The translations under genes were made by a program, and so were the position numbers. The notes beneath the pieces were generated by a model, which was not told where the DNA came from, ran no database searches, and saw only the letters and a list, made by a program, of their open reading frames with translations. From Siphonodentalium dalli (Eukaryota > Mollusca > Scaphopoda > Gadilida > Siphonodentaliidae), in assembly GCA_032622095.1 (NCBI GenBank), contig CP136066.1, forward strand, positions 101,639,319-101,703,318: 64,000 bases of DNA, written 5' to 3'. The first letter of the stretch is position 1; every line of letters begins with the position of its first letter. Below are positions 1 to 23,525 of this stretch, in pieces.

Positions 1-56
1 GTCAAGGTCAGGTCGGGGTCACGATTTCGGGGTCCGGCAGTTTCCCGGCCATTGCT

Positions 57-66
57 AAACAAACAA

Positions 67-102
<36 letters not shown>
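57..102. repeat. ACAA/ACAG microsatellite
   Basis: A run of AAAC units passes into about seven ACAG units and ends with AAACAG. It is a simple tetranucleotide repeat with no coding context. Confidence 0.9.
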
Positions 103-103
<1 letters not shown>

Positions 104-688
104 TGTCCCAAAATATATATTTTTAGATTCGAGCAACCCACGATTTCTCCATCTGTGACGAAATCGCAATCGTATAAGTCATGGAATAACGCCATACATT
201 AATTTTCTTTGCTGGGTTATTTGAACAAAAAAAACAGGTTTAGCCGCCACAATCATGATGTAACCATGCTAATAAACTCAAATTACCTCTCGGATTATCG
301 CAATATGCTGACACTCAATAACTGAATACAATAAATCTGCTAAACCGGCTCGTAATCTTATTTACTTTCAGAACCTTCCGATATACAGGCAAAATACAAT
401 TGCTAAAGAGTTGTATATTGCTCTAATGCAGAGCTAGATACCCACGCATGATCCGGATAATCTTCTAAGATCCGATCAGTTGCACAACACCCCGAGCAAC
501 GTGAACCTATAACGTTCAGATACTCTATATAGATCTGTCCCGTCGTGTCACCATTCGAACTTATGCGACGAAGTTCGTCCAACAAGAACAAGTTTTGAGA
601 ACTCACTCTATCTATATTTAATCACACTTAAGGTCACCAGAACAGGGAATGGGTAGGGTGGGTCTTTTGTCCCATTCACCATGTTGAC

Positions 689-1124
689 CAAGCCTGAGTT
701 TAGTGTGCCTGTCATTTGCAGAATGAGGTCCACAGAGGGTGGATTTAGTGACACTATCCATCATAGCTAAATTCACCGTCTGGGGACCTCATTCTGCTTG
801 GGCATCATCTTCTCTGGAAATTTCTTTATAATCAAATTTCCATAGACACTTCTTCACACAGATTCTATTTCTTTTTTAGTTTAATTTCTCTATATCCCCA
901 AATTGGCAGACGACACATTGCATAATCGAGGTTCGCAATGGGTGTACATCTCAATATTCACCATTTGGGGAACTTCAATCTGAGTCTATGTCTCCCATAT
1001 ATCATATGAGGCCATGCAGCCTGAGTTCCCCAGAGGGTGAATATGGCTGTGCGGGATACCATCACCAAATTCACCCTCTGGGGACCATATTCTGCAAATA
1101 ACAGGCACACTAAACTCTGGCTTG
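689..1124. mobile_element. Nonautonomous TIR element A1 (hAT-like by 8-bp TSD)
   Basis: A 436-bp element with long, imperfect terminal inverted repeats. The left end starts CAAGCCTGAGTTTAGTGTGC and the right end is its near complement, ending ACTCTGGCTTG. It is flanked by ATGTTGAC (681-688) and ATGTTGGC (1125-1132), an 8-bp target duplication with one mismatch. Eight-base duplications are typical of hAT transposons. No transposase is present. Copies A2 and A3 occur at 17.0 and 22.8 kb. Confidence 0.75.
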
Positions 1125-2147
1125 ATGTTGGCTTGTGCATGGCCTATAAAGCACGTGGGTGTTTTTGGAATGTTTCCCCTATGGAAGTTAATTTGTGTTC
1201 GTGAAGCCAATATCTGAGAAAAAATATACAGAGCTTCCATTCTAAAACACCACGATAGCTGTAATGTGATTGGTGCAAATCAGCCACTTTCAGTTTCGCA
1301 ACCAATCATATGTTCTCTTATTCGCATCGATTGTCATCGTCTCTTTATCGGCAGAAATAAAAACAGGCGAACAAAATTGTCATCATTGGAATTTATTGCA
1401 ACAACCAGACCAGCCGATACTCCAAGGATTATATAGCAAACAATATGTAATCGGGGTCGCGATGCGGTATCTAATGATAGTCAATCTCAGTAACACGTGG
1501 CACGGGGTGTTCGATTGAATATCAGAATATAGGATATCGCATAATCCCATATCCCATAATATGTGAAATATAGCGAATTATCGAAATATGAAATACAACG
1601 AAAAAACGAAATAGGAAATACAGCGAAATAGCGTCAGTACTTAGTACGGACGTAAAATGTCACACTGAATGCTATACGTCCGTACTGGGTAGTCGACCAT
1701 TACTCAAAACTGGAACTCAGCGATTGGTGTATCGGAATAATTGTATCTCGAAGATTCAAACGGTATATGGTTTTCCACGATTTTGAATGCTAATGGCCTT
1801 TCAACTGAGTCAGTTTTATTGTTTTCGTTATATTCCCGTTATATTTTTTCCACTCGACAATGGACATAACGTCATCGGCCCAGCACTCGACGTCATAACG
1901 TCATTAGCATTTCAGAGATTAATTGTATATCTATACCAAGTATTGGCGGTAGACACTCTCGTCACCGGAGGTTTATTGATAATGAAAATAAGTACAATTC
2001 CTTCTATTTTTAGATATTCTTCTTGGTAATAATGCTTTAACAAACTTGGTAAGAATCTTCAGATGAACCCACCACAAACAGCTTCCGTATCTTTATGGAT
2101 TTCTCGATGTAACAAATGGGGATCCTTGGACCTATAATCCAGGTTAA

Positions 2148-2659
2148 AGGTACTCAATCCGATTCGAGGGTCCCCATATCATCATATTCCAACCGTAACC
2201 GCAACCGCAACAACAACAACAACAACAATAACAACAACAACAACAACAATAACAATAACAACAACAACATTTATCATTGAAATGCTGCTTCAGTTGTCAG
2301 AATCGATATATTGCCAAAAACTAATACTAACCACTGTCAACTATAGTATAACATTGCCAAAAAAAGTTTTATTTATCAACATTTAGTTCAACGAAATTTG
2401 GTCGGATGGTCAAATATCTAACACACAAACTTTCACAAAGCCACTTAATGTTATCCGCAATTTGGTCCGAGACCGTGTGCCAGACGAATATTTGACAGGC
2501 TGCCGAAAATTACATATATCAGGAACTAACACATTTCAAAAATCGATATCTGATCACTCTGAGCTTTGATGGGTGGGTTCCTCGATTCGAATCAAATATT
2601 TGTTACCACCGAAGCCAAGGAAATTGTAATTTGGGAGCGTTAATTCGGATTATGCATCT
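2148..2659 (-). mobile_element. TTAA-flanked element B1 (piggyBac-like target), inverted copy
   Basis: Starts AGGTACTCAATCCGA after a TTAA (2144-2147) and ends in a decayed complement, CGGATTATGCATCT, before another TTAA (2660-2663). The interior matches B2-B4 in opposite orientation, including the block GATCACTCTGAGCTTTGATG. TTAA duplication is the piggyBac signature. This copy carries an expanded CAA repeat where B3 and B4 have only a short one. Confidence 0.75.
2200..2269 (+). repeat. (CAA)n microsatellite inside element B1
   Basis: About 70 bp of CAA units interrupted by several AATAAC steps. Copies B3 and B4 hold only two to four TTG/TTGTTG units at the matching place, so the array seems to have grown inside this copy. 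Confidence 0.85.
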
Positions 2660-3440
2660 TTAAACTTAAAGGTACAATAAGGCCATCACGGCGTTCGAAA
2701 TGTGAATAGAAAGTTATTGAAACTTCGCCGTTCAAATAACACTCCAACAAATCAATAATAATGTTACGGATCAGTTGTGACTCGTCTGTGCTTTCTTTGC
2801 GTATCTACTAAGCCAGGGGGCACGGGCGTTCACAACTGCTTTGACTTTGATGGAGTCGTGCTTGGGCAGGCTCTGTCTCGATGTCGGTTCACATCCAGTG
2901 CCATATTTCTTGGAGAGACACTCATGCGATAACTGACAATATATATGTTGAAACACTGAATTTTTTTCTATTTTCCAACAGATACATGCTAATGAGTTCA
3001 CATGGAGTCAACTTACTGTATTATAAATGTCTTATTTTCAGGTAGCTGTGTACCACACCGTGTGGTTCCATTGTATATAATATTAATTTAATATTCATTT
3101 TTGTCAATTCAAGCCAATCTTCAGTTATGGAGGAAATAAAGTTATAAAGGCCATCACGGCGTTCGCAATGTGAATATTGAAACTTCGCCGATCAATTAAC
3201 AGATAACAACTTGGACGAATGTTATGGTATCAGCATGTATCACCTGAAACATATATCTGCTTCTCAGTGTCTCCAAACTGCATGGACACAGTATGATATT
3301 AGCTCTCTCGTATAGAAATAGTAATTTGGGAAGGTTAATTCGGATTATGCATCTTTAAGTCAAGTTGTCACCATATTTCAGCAGTATATATATATATAGA
3401 TAATGGAAACAACTCGATAGATCACCTGCAATGTGGGTAA

Positions 3441-13976
<10,536 letters not shown>

Positions 13977-14275
13977 TCCGTGAACACGCATGTAGCAAAG
14001 CCTGTTGTCGTCATGTTAACACTTCGTTGCTATGGAACTAACTCAGTTCAGGGATTTTTTTTTAATGCTTTACTGTATTCATACGCGCAATCTGTGATCA
14101 CCAACATAAAACATTCAGTTATTCATGATATGATGATGAGACTAGACAGTGGAGAACTGTTTGATCTTCATTAATGTGATGTTTCGTGGCGACAGAACTC
14201 TAACTAATGACACTGAATCCATAGTGAATAATTGCTCTTTCTTCTGTAATGAATAATTGAACTAAGGGTACGTTC

Positions 14276-14666
14276 AAACACTCGCAATTTTGCCAGGCAT
14301 TCTTTTGCTGGCATTTCGTATATAGAAAGTTACAATGTGCAAAACCTGAACGCAAAAATGCTTATAAAATGCAACTGTACCACGCCTAATTACACGAGCA
14401 GTCAAAACCATCTAATACCACTAGTAGCGATACTATCGAAATTTGCCTGTAAATATCATGCAATTATCTCCCAAGAATCAATAATACAGGTATTTTAAGG
14501 CAAGTTGTTATATGGAACTACCGAAATTTTACTTCTCATGTCGTTAGAGTTGGTAAATATGCATTTCATAAGGATGTTACCGTTCATATTCTGGCACCAT
14601 ATGGTTTTCTATGAGAAAATGCCTGCAAAAAATGCCGTGCAACCTTACCAGTGTGTGAACGCACCC
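14276..14666. mobile_element. TIR element G1 (MITE-like)
   Basis: Starts GGGTACGTTCAAACACTCGC and ends with the complement CAGTGTGTGAACGCACCC. It is 300 bp after the stop of the divergent otx, so it may lie in its 3' UTR. Related copies are G2 (15655), G4 (23181) and G3 (30419). Confidence 0.75.
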
Positions 14667-15159
14667 TTAATGTCGTTATGTTTCTGTATGTCCTTCCGTC
14701 ACTAGATCTATATTGTTTGTAAATATTGTATGTCTGTCTCGGTATTCCATGCACACGTTGAACATTCTGACCAAGCCTATGTTTTGAATGGGTGGTTGGT
14801 CTCTTTACTGGAGATTTCCATATTAACATCCGTTAACGCGAGCTTGCCAATTTGTGCCACATAAAACAGTCAGTTATACATATAGTTCCTAAATCAGTAT
14901 TATGAAACTTGACAGTGAAAAACCATATTTGAAATTCATTTCAGTTAAGTTTCGTGGAAAAATATTTCCATATAATGGCACTTATTTTGCATTCAATGCA
15001 AGGGAACTGACCATCTAATATATAGGCTCTAGTGTGTTTTCTGTACCACATAACATGCATGTAATTTACATAATTGAAACGAGTGAAAGTATACCATTCT
15101 GAATGTATGACTTGCATTTCATTCCAGATCACTAATTGTTGTACACTCTTAAAAATTTC

Positions 15160-15272
15160 GGTTTCACACAAAACCAATTGGGTGTTGAACGATGTCACAG
15201 ATATGTAATCCAATTATGGTTTTGATCAATACCAACAACAATTGGTTTTGAGTAACACCAATTCTTTAAACA
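15160..15272. repeat. Short imperfect inverted repeat
   Basis: AAAACCAATTGGGTGTT pairs with the downstream block AACAATTGGTTTTGAG, with a smaller inner pair around CCAATTATGGTTTTGATC. No family assigned. Confidence 0.45.
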
Positions 15273-15654
15273 AATTTGTTTAAAAAACATTTGGTCATGA
15301 ACACTACTTATTCTAGTGATTTCTAGAGCGAACTTTCCAATTAATTTTCCAGTCCAGTATATCCGAATCAAAGTTATTTTTTGCCGAAATGACGTATTTA
15401 ACGCATATATTATAATTATTTATAACAACGACAACCGTGTCAGCAAGGAAAGGAAAACAACCAAAGTTTGGCAACAGTATAATTCTTAATAAATTTGGAA
15501 AAATTACTCACTTAATACAATCTTTTGGGTTTGTATATTAATTTCTTAGGGTAGTCGGCATCTACACGTCGCTATGATCGTACAGGCTATATAACATTTA
15601 ACATTGTGTAAACGTGTTCAGCTCTCTTCTTGATCAGACTGTAAGGGTATACGT

Positions 15655-16060
15655 TCATACACTGGCAAGTTTGCACGGTATGGTTTGCAGGCATTTTGTC
15701 GTAGAAAACGATATGGTGCCATAATATGAGCGGAAACAAGCACATAAAGTGCATCTGTACCACAGCTAACTACGTGCGAAGTAAAATCTCTGTGGTTCCA
15801 CCTGTAGAGATGCTACCGGAATTTACCTGTAACTATCATGAAATTATCTCGCAAGAATAAATAATACAGGTATTTGAAGGCAAATTCCAATAGCACTCTT
15901 ACAAGTGGAATTAAATAAATGCTACTTCTCTTTTATTTCGCTTTGATAGAGATGAATGTTATGTGCACGGTTCCGTTCATATTCTGGCACCATGTGGTTT
16001 TCTATGACGAAATGCCCACAAAGACAGCCCGTGCAAACTTGCCAGCGTATGAACGTAGCC
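15655..16060. mobile_element. TIR element G2 (MITE-like, TAA-flanked)
   Basis: Starts GGGTATACGTTCATACACTG and ends AACTTGCCAGCGTATGAACG plus TAGCC. It has TAA immediately on both sides, compatible with the 3-bp TWA target of PIF/Harbinger elements, but G1 and G3 do not repeat this cleanly. No transposase. Confidence 0.7.
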
Positions 16061-16165
16061 TAAGAACAGTAACGAGAAATGCTTTTAGCGTCCTTGGTGA
16101 ATTACGTGTTGTTTTCCTCTTTGTACGTTGTATAAATGTATAATTCTTCATTGTATCATATCATT

Positions 16166-16240
16166 GTACAGTAATGCCCTAATTAATCGACTCCATAACC
16201 ACAGCATTGGGCATTGCTGTATGTTCAGAATGTCATCCAA
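16166..16240. repeat. Fragment of mariner-like hairpin element P
   Basis: ACAGTAATGCCCTAATTAAT and CGACTCCATAACCACAGCA match the left arm of the element at 56912. Only this arm is present. Confidence 0.6.
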
Positions 16241-16987
16241 TAATTTATTTAACACCTCGTGCTTCTTGACGATTGAATGTAAAGATTTATATATATGCAC
16301 GTTGTGTTTATTTATTATTAAATATTTTCATAGTCCGTGTGTTTTACACTAATTCTTGTTCTCCGATTGGTCTATCGTCAAATTGGTCATGCTTTCATAC
16401 TTCAATAATAGAACGAATCGGCACCACGTGACGAAAACAAAGAAACAGACAAAAAGTTTAACAGTTGGGAAACCCATCCTTCACTCAACATCATGCAGCT
16501 AGAAATATCACCAAAACATGGTTCAAATTGTTTTGATAGTTTGAATTCCAACCAATGTTTAGTGTGAACTATTTTTATGTTTGGTTCAAATATCGAATAT
16601 TTTCCTACTTTCGGTGATATGTTTTGACTAAAATTGGATTGGACATTTTCCAACCATAGGGGTGTCATGGTGGAAATTTCTAACAGTTGGAAAGCTTGAT
16701 GTACTAGAGGTGCGTATGGAGTTTCTCGGAATTGGGAATTTGAGTATAGTTGAAGGTGTACAATTGAAAATGTATATTATTTTCATAATTTCTGTCAAAT
16801 TTTGGACTGAAACGACCATAAGGGATAGCAGGTTGGAAATTTAAAAGTTCACGCCTCACTCAACATATGTTGGAAATTTCACACCAGAATAGGGTTGAAA
16901 TTGTTCTGATAGTTGACTTTCCAACCAGCGTATATTAAGTCGTCACCCAGTGAATAGGCATACAGTTAAGACATTTGCTGGTCATAA

Positions 16988-17392
16988 CAAGTCTGAGTTT
17001 AGTGTGCCTGCCATTTGCAAAACGAGGTCCCCAGCGCAGCGGGCTAGTATCACTAAATTCACCCTCTGGGGACCCATTCCGCGTGGCCTCATCTGCTATG
17101 GTCGACAAAGATCAGATTGAAGTTCCAAAATGGTGATTATTGTGATGTACACCCATTGTAAACCTCGATTATGCAATGTGTCGTCGCCAATTTGGGGATA
17201 TAGAGAAACTAAACTAAAAAAGAAATAGAATCTATGTGAAGACGTTGCTATAGAAATTTGACAATAAGGAAACTTTCCAGAGAAGATGAGGCCTAAGCAG
17301 AAGTTGGTGATGCTAGGCGGGATAGCGCCACTAAATTCACCCTCTGGTGACCTCATTCTGCAAATGACAGACACACTATAAACTCGGGCTTG
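16988..17392. mobile_element. Element A2 with exact 8-bp TSD
   Basis: 405 bp, begins CAAGTCTGAGTTTAGTGTGC and ends with the complement reaching GGGCTTG. It is flanked by identical GGTCATAA at 16980-16987 and 17393-17400. The interior is in the opposite orientation to A1. The 8-bp duplication supports a hAT-like origin. Confidence 0.85.
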
Positions 17393-17549
17393 GGTCATAA
17401 TAATAGTCAGGTATGGCGGCAGTCACGGAAGGGATAAGATTCTTTATTCTAAATACTTTATGGCTGTCAAAATGGTCGCAACTCCAAGGCATGGCAGCTA
17501 AGTCTGGGAGCATGCATTAGGGGTGAAGTAAAAATTCTCTGTTAAAGTT

Positions 17550-18270
17550 TTTTTCTCTATGGATTGTGATTCTGGGTGGTGTGTGCATCAATTTCTAGAT
17601 GGGTGTGGAGTTCTCACCCTTGATCATTTCCTATAATCCAAGATGGCGTCCAATATGGCTGCCGTAGTATAGAATATGAACTAAGTCAGTTTAATCTGTT
17701 TTGTTGGAAAATATATTTCATCAAATGTATACAAATATGTATATATTATTTGAATGCTATTATATTATACTACAGTTTGTAGGAAAAATAGCACTCCATT
17801 AGAAAGATGGCTGTCAAAATGACGACCGGAATGTGAAAAATGTCCCCCCCCCCCAGTGATATATCCTATATCCGTTCCTATAGTTTTGAACTGGTTGCAA
17901 ATTGGGCCTTGTTTTCTTATTATTCATATTGCATGATCATTTACTCAATAATACGTGTTGTTCCTTTGGTCTCCGCCACTTCGAATCCCTAACAAAATTG
18001 ATCTTACAGAAATTGATATGAAATCCCCCCCACAACTAAATATTGGTTCGTGAACAATGTAATGTGAAATAAACATATTTTAAGGAATTAAGCGAATGGG
18101 GTTATTGCCTATAATATGCAATTTCATTTGGGTCTGAAACGGTTACTATGGTTTATGATGGCAGTCAAAATGGCAGCAAAATGTATAGATCATTATATAT
18201 TTCGTCCTTATTCGCTTACATGTCGTGACTGATAGATGTACAGAGTTGGCTAATCTGCATTCGATACATT
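17550..18270 (+). repeat. Left arm of ~0.7-kb inverted repeat M
   Basis: Pairs with 21935-22645 in reverse complement over its whole length. Shared blocks include TGGATTGTGATTCTGG, TGCTATTATATT, TGGTTTATGATGGCAGTCAA and GAGTTGGCTAATCTGCATT. It contains repeated 'AAGATGGC'-type motifs like those of the arrays at 47 and 61 kb. Confidence 0.75.
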
Positions 18271-19554
18271 AAATGAAACACTATAAATATGTAATAGAAG
18301 ATATTGTGAACATGGAAACTACATGCACATGTGGTACGATATATATTGTAGAAGACTTTGTGTAATTTAGTGCCGTGACCTCAGATATGAAGAGAATGCA
18401 CACTCAATATACGACGATAATATGATTGGCGCATACTGACGTGGTTAATCTTTACCCTACGTACAGGACAATTTTGTAATATTGGTCTTGTGGGCAATGA
18501 TATGAGTAAGTCTCAGACTAATTCAAATGGATCAGACTAATTCAAATGGATATTTCCAGAGTTCCAAAAGCTGTACAACATAAAATGTTGTCACACCCTA
18601 CTAGTAGTAGATCAGTGAAATAATTTGAATATAGCGCCATGCAAGGAAGGTACATTTGGCTGCCGGTGCAATGTAACGGTGCTATCAGACATCAATTATC
18701 ATGCACACACGTTCAGATGAGAGCATCGAACCTTGCGTGAATTTAGATATCAGCGTATACCAGGTATCGTTGATCATTCGGCTCTGAACTAAAAATTATT
18801 CGACATCCTCTTCATGCTCGAAGGACGATGTAATGCAACTTCCGTGAGCAAAACGATTAGAGTGGATGCCACGAATCCTAGTTTCACATGCACCAATCTA
18901 AATACCTTGTGAAATCACGTCGAACAAGAGCCTGAATACAATCATATCTTAGCGACAGTTGTAAGGCGCAAATTTCTTAATGAATATACCACATATAATG
19001 ACCCGATCCCAAAGTGAGTATGGTCAAAATATTGGCAACGGTTTAATTCTCAACGTGCTGGATGAAGCATAGCACACAGTTGGTTTAATATAGGCTAGTT
19101 CCAGTCGCGGAAGTGTGCAAATTTGGACTATAGTTAGTGAAATCAATATCACACTGTGGTCTATGGCTAGTATATAGCGGTTGAGAAATTTCATAGTATG
19201 CCCAAGACAATTGTTGCTTGTAAGCACAATTTTTATGGAGAAGATCGGGTCAAAAGTGGAACAAATATGAAGATATACAGGAATAGGCTAGGTTATCAGT
19301 TTTTCTGAATCGTTTGTTCACCCATGGCACATTCCAAATTGGGATGAGCTAATCGATTGTGGTCACAACACGGGGCATACTAATTATGACACTGGCACCA
19401 AATGACTAGCTCCACTCTGGTAGTAAGCCCCCCTCATATAATACCAGGTATTTCCATTGTTATTCGCCCGACCTTGTTGACATATTGAATAAATTGAAAA
19501 CGTGGTAAATGCCGTATGTTGTGGGGGTCAATTATCCCATTGATTTTCTAACCT

Positions 19555-20310
19555 ACTTCTGAATGTCGTTTGATTGGAAAACTGGCCATTTCAAAAATCA
19601 CACTTTCAACTTTGACGCTCAACATTATTACGTGTTGATCAAATAACTGGGTGATCAGTGTTTCTTAAGTGTAACTGGCCTTATTACTGTGTGGTATTTT
19701 CTTGAGTTTGACCAGTTGCCACTCTGGGATCTTAGGGGCATGATTTTGAACCACCCCCATATTTGGTCCACTGCGTTCACTTGAACGTGTCCCTGTCCCA
19801 TATGGCGGACCAAACAAGTGTTATCGCCATATATGTGCTTGATGCAAACACCTCCATAACGCATGTCGCTCGTATAATGTTTTCACCAAATGCGATTAGA
19901 AAAATCATTGTGAAGAAACTAACTACGCGAAGACTGTCCAATTGTGAAGCGGTCCCTCGCATAGCCAGTTTCTTTAAATGTGGCCGTGGTTTCTTGTCGC
20001 ATTCGGTGAAACATCCATCCTCCAACCGACCTGAATTACGGTGTTATTTGCCTTCAATAAAGCTACGGCGATAACACTTATTTGGTCTGCCATAAAGGGC
20101 ATGGAACCGTTCGAGTGAATGTAGTGGGTGGGGTGGGGTGGTTCAAAATCATGCTCCTAAATTGACAACTGGTCAAGTTCAAGACGATCCCACACAGTAA
20201 TAAGGCTGGTAACACTTAACAAACACTGATCACCAAGTTAACCCATTAACATGCGATTATGTTGAGCGAAATTGTGATTTTTGAAAATGGCAAAATTTCC
20301 AATTAAGCAA
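19555..20310. mobile_element. Foldback element N
   Basis: Two arms of roughly 270 bp, 19555-19830 and 20042-20310, are reverse complements: TGATTTTGAACCACCCCC against GGTGGTTCAAAATCATGC, and GGTGATCAGTGTTTCTTAAG against CTTAACAAACACTGATCACC. They enclose about 210 bp of unique sequence. Open frames on both strands here are products of the symmetry. It sits between the arms of M. Confidence 0.75.
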
Positions 20311-20949
20311 CATTCAGAAGATTGTTAGACCATGTTAGACCATTTACCAAGTTCTCAATTCGTTCAAAATTTCAACGCGATCTGGCAAATAACATAGGAG
20401 ATACTTGGTATTATGTGATGGGGGATTTTCTTTTTTGAGGTGTGTATATTGCAATACTCAAAGAGAATTTTTATTTAGGAGCGAATGCACTTTTATGACT
20501 TAATGTTTATTCTAAGCTCAGATGCCTATAACAACTTTTGTTGTTTTCGTATTTGGACCTCTGTCCGTTATATTTGTGAAATCTACATGCTTCTGACGAT
20601 GATGGTATTTAATTTTATTGCACGTCCGGTTATCAAAGATTGCGGTAGAGATAAAAGACACATTTACCAGGAGAAAGCAAGCAACTTTGGCGGTTCAACA
20701 TCAATTTACATGTACAAGGTTTTGAGGGCCATTGTATATAATGATATATGGCCTGTAAACAAGCATCACCACATTTGGACCCAGTCCCCACTATAGATAG
20801 CATCGTTATGCTAAATTATATATATTCCGACCCAGTACACACACTTGGTGTAGACGCATACGTACTACTTAGATATGCAAATAACTCTCCGAATCAAATT
20901 TATGAATTTGTGGGACTTATCAGACCCAAGAAGACTATAGTGCAGATTC

Positions 20950-21185
20950 AAAACAAAAAAAATTGTATCAACCCATATACCCTGTGCCAATGCATTCTCT
21001 TATATATGCGAGTCGACCATAGGTCGCCTCGCATATATAAGAGAATGCATTGGGCTAACAATTATTATTATTATTATTTTTTTTTTTTTCAATTTTTAAC
21101 AATTTTAATATATTTTATTATATTCTTTAACAGACTTATTGTGTAGGTTTAGGGGCGATTAGATCGGCCCCTGGCACTCAAAGGG
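20950..21185. mobile_element. Partial copy I2 of the TTAA element with palindrome J
   Basis: Contains palindrome J and, at its right end, CAAAGGG followed by TTAA, matching the end of element I at 37.5 kb. The left terminal repeat is not recognisable. Confidence 0.6.
20987..21053. repeat. 67-bp palindrome J (copy 1)
   Basis: Arms of 32 bp pair at 31 of 32 positions around a 3-base centre (ATA). The left arm starts CCAATGCATTCTCTTATATA; the inner part is GAGTCGACC. The same palindrome occurs twice in element I (37293, 37436). Confidence 0.9.
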
Positions 21186-21934
21186 TTAAGTGAAGCATGA
21201 GTTTGATCGGTTCTACTTCGATTGTTGGTGATAGTTGTTTATGGTGGGACGATCATGTTGGGCGCTATCTCAATGTTCTGAAAACGCTCAACTGTGAGCA
21301 ATCATCAGCCCCTAGCATTTTTCAGTAATCAGTACGGCTTTCTACGAAATATTTAGCATAATCAAGAATGTTACGGAAAAAGTTAACTGAGAGTTGATTA
21401 TTCAATTGGTTGTTTCAGTCGATATACCGTATCGCGACTATATTGCTACACCATTCCCGCAGCCAGATTATGTTGAAATTTGACCATTTTAATTATTTTT
21501 ATTTCCGTAATATTTGAGTTATTTTATTATTTAATTCATGGGCAGAGGCGCGAACATCATTGATTCTATGAAGAAGTGTCAATATTTGCCTCACTGTTTA
21601 TAAACATAAATTATGTCTTAGTCATATAAGGCTAAATATTGATTTTGGCAGCCGTTTCGAACGATATTTTAGCTATTACATGTACACAAATGTTCAAGTG
21701 TGTGCTACTAATCTAACACTTTCGATTCAGTTGCCGCCATTTTGACTGTCATGATTGATTATATTGACCATTGCGAGCACCAACGCGATTGAATTGTATA
21801 GGTAATAATATCATGTGCTTAACTCCCTCAGTTCAGGTTCGTTTCACATTGCAATATGGCTAGAAACACTAAGTTATACCAAGATAAATTTGTTTAGGGA
21901 TTGAAATTGACCAAAGATATAACAAGTGCAGTGT

Positions 21935-22645
21935 CTCCAATGCAGATTAGCCAACTCCTCGCATCAACCAAAACATCTAAACGAAGAAGGACGAAATATA
22001 GAATTAAGATAAATTTGCCGCAATTTTGACTGCCATCATAAACCATGGTAATCATTTCAGACACTAAAGAGATTGCATTTTGTCGGTAATACTTCCATTG
22101 GCTTAAATCCTTCGGGTTTGTTCATTTCACATTAACATATGGCATGAAACCGAAAGTTAGTTTTCGACGAAATATCATACTACGTTTTTTAAAAATATTT
22201 TTTGTATGGATTAGAAGTAGCTGAAAACAAATGAACAACAAATTTCGCTGCCCAAATAATCGAAGGTCACGAATAATATGAAAACAAACAACAATTTATC
22301 ACCAGCCCAAACAGTAGAAACGGATATAGAAGATATGACTGAAAATGTGTCTATTTTCCAATTCAAGTCACCATTTTGGTAGCCATCTTGGTACTGGAAT
22401 ACCAATTTTTGCTGTAAAATGTAGTACAATATAATAGCATCCCAGTAATGTATACTTTTTTTTATAAGATATTGTCTCAAACAAAACAAATTAATCTGAG
22501 TTAGTTCATATTTTGTAACACGTCGGCCATGCTGGACGCCATCTTGGATTCTAAAAAATGCTCAAGGGTGTGAACTTCACACCCACCCAGAAATTGAAGA
22601 CCTTGCCATCCAGAATCACAATCCACTGAGAAAAAATATTTTTAG
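21935..22645 (-). repeat. Right arm of inverted repeat M
   Basis: Reverse-complement partner of 17550-18270. A further, weaker tandem unit of the same kind (TGACTGTCATGATTG near 21745, CACATTGCAATATGGC near 21846) adjoins its inner edge. Confidence 0.75.
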
Positions 22646-22808
22646 TTACCCATACAATTGGCCCTTTATTTCTGGACTATTTTAACATACAGAATATATC
22701 CACTCCCCAAGTTGGTCAAAATTGCTGGAAATTGTGAATTTCTACCTAATTAAACGTAAAAAACACCGGCAAGATTGCCAGGCATGTCGTCACAGAAAAC
22801 TAAATGTT

Positions 22809-23176
22809 TAAGCCTGCAAATAGTGTGTCTGCCATTTGCAGAATGAGGTCTCCAGGGGCGGGGGTGAAATTGGTGATGCCCGCTTATTCTGATTAGGCCT
22901 CATCTTATGGGAAGTATCTATATTGACTAACATTGTTTTAGTTACGTTTTTCCTTTTGGAAGTTTCTAAATCCCCTAATTGGCAGAAGATAAAATGCATA
23001 ATCGAGGTGACTAATTGGTGAACATCACCAACTTCAACTTCAATCTAAACCTAGGTCTACCCAGTTGAGGCCTAAGCAGAATGAGGTTCCCGTAGGGGGA
23101 ATTTAGGCTAGCGTCACTAAATTCACCCTCCGGTGCTCTCATTATGCAAATGAAAGGCACACCATTTGCAGGCTTG
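22809..23176. mobile_element. Element A3
   Basis: About 368 bp related to A1 and A2: AGTGTGTCTGCCATTTGCAG at the left and the complement CAAATGAAAGGCACACC at the right, with outer ends AAGCCTGCAAAT and TTTGCAGGCTTG. No clear target duplication is left. Confidence 0.65.
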
Positions 23177-23180
23177 CATA

Positions 23181-23525
23181 TATATGGTGCTAGAATGATA
23201 ACATGCATGTGCATGTATAAAATGCAGATATGCCAAAGCTAACTCCATGAGAAGCAACATTTCTGCACATAATAATAATGGTATCACTAGAATTTGCCTT
23301 CAAATACCTGTATAATTGATTCTTGCGAGGTAATTGCATGCTATTTACAGGCAAATTTGGGAAGCATCGCTACATGTGGATGCTACATGTTTTTACTTCA
23401 CACATATTTAGCATAATTAATATTTTTTTGGATCTTTGCGTTCGTTTTCCGGAGCAGTATATAGCTTTGTGTATCGAAATGACGGTAACAAAATTCCAGG
23501 CAATTCTGCGATTGTGTGAACTGAA
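23181..23525. mobile_element. Element G4, left end lost
   Basis: The interior matches G3 (CATGCTATTTACAGG, TAGCTTT-TGTAT-CGAAATGAC, ATTGTGTGAAC) and directly adjoins A3, which seems to have replaced its left end. Confidence 0.5.

Noticed and set aside
1270-2029. Frames at 1270-1518 and 1787-2029 as first exon of the divergent otx
   Set aside because: Neither resembles the Otx N-terminus nor ends in a phase-1 donor in frame; the strong donor-like GGTAAGAAT near 2049 follows stop codons in the second frame.
19763-20074. 103-codon frame, and opposite-strand frames in the same region
   Set aside because: They lie in foldback element N, where symmetry produces mirror frames.
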